A program made the position numbers and the translations under genes. From positions 1 through 5,842 of the forward strand of contig JABSSV010000074.1 of NCBI GenBank assembly GCA_013213875.1: DNA of 5,842 nt, read 5' to 3'. Source of the stretch: Lysobacterales bacterium. GTDB lineage: Bacteria > Pseudomonadota > Gammaproteobacteria > Xanthomonadales > SZUA-36. The notes under the pieces are model-generated. The model did no database searches, was not told the origin of the DNA, and saw nothing but the letters and a program-made list of their open reading frames with translations. This document shows positions 3,900 through 5,842 of this stretch, piece by piece. Every line of letters begins with the position of its first letter. Position 1 is the first letter of the stretch.

Positions 3900-5842
3900 C
3901 TAGCCAAACGGCCCCAGATCCCAGCTCCAGGCCGTAACAAAGAGCGCGATGGCGGCGACAGCGATAAGCAGAAAACCCAGTAAAGTCGCGATGCGCAATG
4001 GACCCCTGCGACGCACTGCGATGGTCCGCCACAACAAGAGCAGGCCCAGTACCGCGGCCAGCAGCAAGAACCAGCTCCCCAGCGGCGCCGGCGCAGCCAG
4101 GCCTGCGATCAGTGATTCCTCCGCCACCTTATAGGCCTTGGCAGCTCCGGCTGCCAACAAACTCAAGCCAGCAACAGCCGTTGTGGCCACGAGAAATGCC
4201 AGCCACCGCGTGCCGCTGTCACCGATGGCCAGGGCCCGCGCTGTGCCCTTTGCCTCCCAGCGCGAAACCACACCAAAGGGGATGACCAGCAAACTGATCA
4301 CCAGCACCAGCGCAGACATGCCCGCGCTAAAACCGGCCAGGGCCAGCGGCTTTTTCTCATCCCGGGCCAACAGGGTGGCCGCCATGAGCGGCAGATCGCT
4401 GGTCTGATAGCGGATAAACTCCGGTGCGCCCGGCCCTTCCTCAAAGCAGGTGGCATCGAGGGCTTCGAGATCCTGCTGCGGATCGTCATAGAAAGCGCCC
4501 ATAACCTCACCGGCACACTCGCTCATGGAGCGCGTCGGACCGTGGCCCGCATAGGGCACGAGAATCAGTCGGCCATTGCTGAAGCCCGGTGCGATCAGCT
4601 CCGCCAGCGGCGCTGGTGTGATTGGATCCCAGGTACCGTTAATGATCAGCGTGGGAATGGCTGACTGCACCAACTGGTAGTCGGCGCGGTCGCGCGGTGG
4701 CACGCCGCTATCGATGCAGGCCTGGGCCAAGGCTCGGCTGCCCTCCAGGGAAGAAATGGCAGAGGTCAAACGGGGATAAGCTTTCTGATCTTTGGGCCAG
4801 TCATCCGCCGCAGCCTGAAAATAACCGTCGTTACAGCGTATGGCGGTGCTCATGCCCTGATCACCACCGGCTGCCAGCACGTTTCCAACGCCGGTAAAAA
4901 GGTCGGCATCACCGCGCTCTATTTTGCTAAACAGATGATCCAGCACGGCGGGGAGCGCCGGGTACTTGTCCTGCTCATACATCATCATGAAAGCCACATA
5001 GGGGCCGATAAAGGGAGGCAGATAGAATTCGCCGCTGGGGAAAACCTCCTTGTCAGCTGCCTCGACGCGCAGGTGAGGCGCATCCAGCAACGCCTCAAAG
5101 CGCGCCTCCAGGCCCTCACAGTGGGGCCCCTGAGTGGCCTCACAGCGTTCGAAGAGCTGCTGGAAATCCAGCGACATCCATTTCCCGAGGCGCATCAACT
5201 CCTGCAGGTTGTTGGGGACGATCGCATCAAGCACCAGGGCCCGAACGCCCTCCGGATCCACCTGCGCCAGCATCTGGCCGAGATGTGAGCCGTAGGAAAT
5301 TCCCCATACATTCCATTGATCAAAACCCATAGCGCGTCGGAACGCGCGCACGTCCCGGGCATTTTCAAGCGTGTTGTAGGCGGTAATATCAATGCCGCGG
5401 GCGCGCGCTGCGCGCAGGCAGTCCTGCATGCGCCGGGCCGTTTCCAGCTCTCTTTCCCGCATGCTTTTGGCCGTACTCAGCTCGGGTCGAAGGGTGCCGA
5501 AAAACGGGCAAAAAGCGCCACTTTCCTCAATACCGCGCTGCTGCAGGATATAAATATCGCGGGTTTTGAGCAGATCATGCTCGAGAAAGCGCTCAACATA
5601 GGGAGGAATCGCAACTCCGGGACCGCCCGTTAAATAGGCGATCGGGTCATCGCGCTGGACCAGCGCATCTTCCTCATCGGTGCTTGCACCCGCTGCCTCT
5701 TCGTCAGGCTCGAGACCGGCTTTCGCATGCAGCTTCGCAAACAGCAGCCTGATCGTGCGGCTGTCTGGATCGCTGCGGTTTTCCGGCACCTCAATAAACC
5801 CACAGCTGACCTCCCCGGTGTCGTAGCCCACCGCCGCCTTAA
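3900..5842 (-). CDS. Membrane-anchored TAP-like alpha/beta hydrolase (S33-type), 5' partial
   Basis: The frame is open to the right edge. Residues are numbered from a GTG at 5831, which is probably internal. Visible motifs are CGFIEVPEN (10-18), typical near the mature N-terminus of this family; GGPG (69-72); nucleophile elbow GISYGS with Ser179; RCND (332-335); GTWDPITP with Asp402; and AGHGP with His430. These match proline iminopeptidase/tripeptidyl-aminopeptidase-like hydrolases with a TAP-like C-terminal lid. Nine cysteines (10, 108, 138, 230, 238, 333, 372, 439, 462) lie in the catalytic part, suggesting disulfides in an exported domain. An acidic insert occupies about 41-55. Four transmembrane helices follow at about 495-520, 543-563, 584-602 and 612-634. 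The loops after the first and third helices are Arg/Lys-rich, placing the catalytic domain in the periplasm. A signal peptide is therefore expected upstream of the window. Substrate is unknown: peptide or ester. The gene is convergent with the CocE-like gene. Confidence 0.88.
   Translation of the reverse strand, partial: KAAVGYDTGEVSCGFIEVPENRSDPDSRTIRLLFAKLHAKAGLEPDEEAAGASTDEEDALVQRDDPIAYLTGGPGVAIPPYVERFLEHDLLKTRDIYILQQRGIEESGAFCPFFGTLRPELSTAKSMRERELETARRMQDCLRAARARGIDITAYNTLENARDVRAFRRAMGFDQWNVWGISYGSHLGQMLAQVDPEGVRALVLDAIVPNNLQELMRLGKWMSLDFQQLFERCEATQGPHCEGLEARFEALLDAPHLRVEAADKEVFPSGEFYLPPFIGPYVAFMMMYEQDKYPALPAVLDHLFSKIERGDADLFTGVGNVLAAGGDQGMSTAIRCNDGYFQAAADDWPKDQKAYPRLTSAISSLEGSRALAQACIDSGVPPRDRADYQLVQSAIPTLIINGTWDPITPAPLAELIAPGFSNGRLILVPYAGHGPTRSMSECAGEVMGAFYDDPQQDLEALDATCFEEGPGAPEFIRYQTSDLPLMAATLLARDEKKPLALAGFSAGMSALVLVISLLVIPFGVVSRWEAKGTARALAIGDSGTRWLAFLVATTAVAGLSLLAAGAAKAYKVAEESLIAGLAAPAPLGSWFLLLAAVLGLLLLWRTIAVRRRGPLRIATLLGFLLIAVAAIALFVTAWSWDLGPFG

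Noticed and set aside
3781..4032. An 83-codon minus-strand frame across the convergent junction.
   Set aside because: It overlaps both neighbouring genes, including the last helix of the membrane hydrolase in a different frame, and shows no coding features.
4935..5633. Two plus-strand frames of 117 and 105 codons (4935-5288 and 5316-5633) opposite the membrane hydrolase.
   Set aside because: They are antisense to a gene with an intact catalytic triad and conserved motifs on the minus strand, and the translations look like shadows.
1..5842. CRISPR arrays, insertion sequences, tRNA or rRNA genes, and phage or defence genes.
   Set aside because: No regularly spaced repeats, transposase motifs, terminal inverted repeats or RNA gene signatures were seen, and nearly all of the window is occupied by four ordinary genes.

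Overview
The window reads as a gene-dense piece of a GC-rich (about 60% G+C by eye) Gram-negative chromosome. Three of its four genes encode predicted exported or envelope-anchored alpha/beta hydrolases. Cleavable signal peptides, positive-inside topology and the families present would fit a heterotrophic gammaproteobacterium, perhaps of the marine Halieaceae/Cellvibrionales type. That placement is a guess: there is no rRNA, tRNA or housekeeping marker to anchor it.

Left part, minus strand: positions 1-536 hold the N-terminal 178 residues of a secreted esterase of the poly(3-hydroxybutyrate) depolymerase / LpqC / feruloyl esterase-like family, whose C-terminus lies beyond the left edge. After a 157-base gap containing possible leader hairpins comes a COG0523 (CobW/HypB/UreG-type) P-loop metallochaperone-like protein at 694-1611. 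It keeps Walker A and the CxCC metal motif, but its guanine-specificity motif is degenerate.

Middle part, plus strand: a 126-base divergent spacer separates the COG0523 gene from a 688-residue CocE/NonD (peptidase S15-like) hydrolase at 1738-3804. It has a signal peptide, a full Ser-Asp-His triad, a C-terminal jelly-roll domain and a further C-terminal extension.

Right part, minus strand: a convergent gene at 3900-5842 encodes a TAP-like S33-family hydrolase with a cysteine-rich catalytic domain followed by four transmembrane helices. Its true N-terminus (signal peptide and probably one more cysteine) appears to lie beyond the right edge. A GC-rich hairpin sits in the 95-base convergent spacer.

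Taken together, the three hydrolases look like envelope or periplasmic esterase/peptidase functions for scavenging esters, amides or peptides. Nothing in the sequence proves that they share a pathway, and the COG0523 protein has no obvious metalloenzyme client here. No mobile element, CRISPR array, RNA gene or defence system was found. The strongest leads are the SHRE replacement of NKxD in the COG0523 protein and the TAP-like hydrolase fused to a four-helix membrane module.
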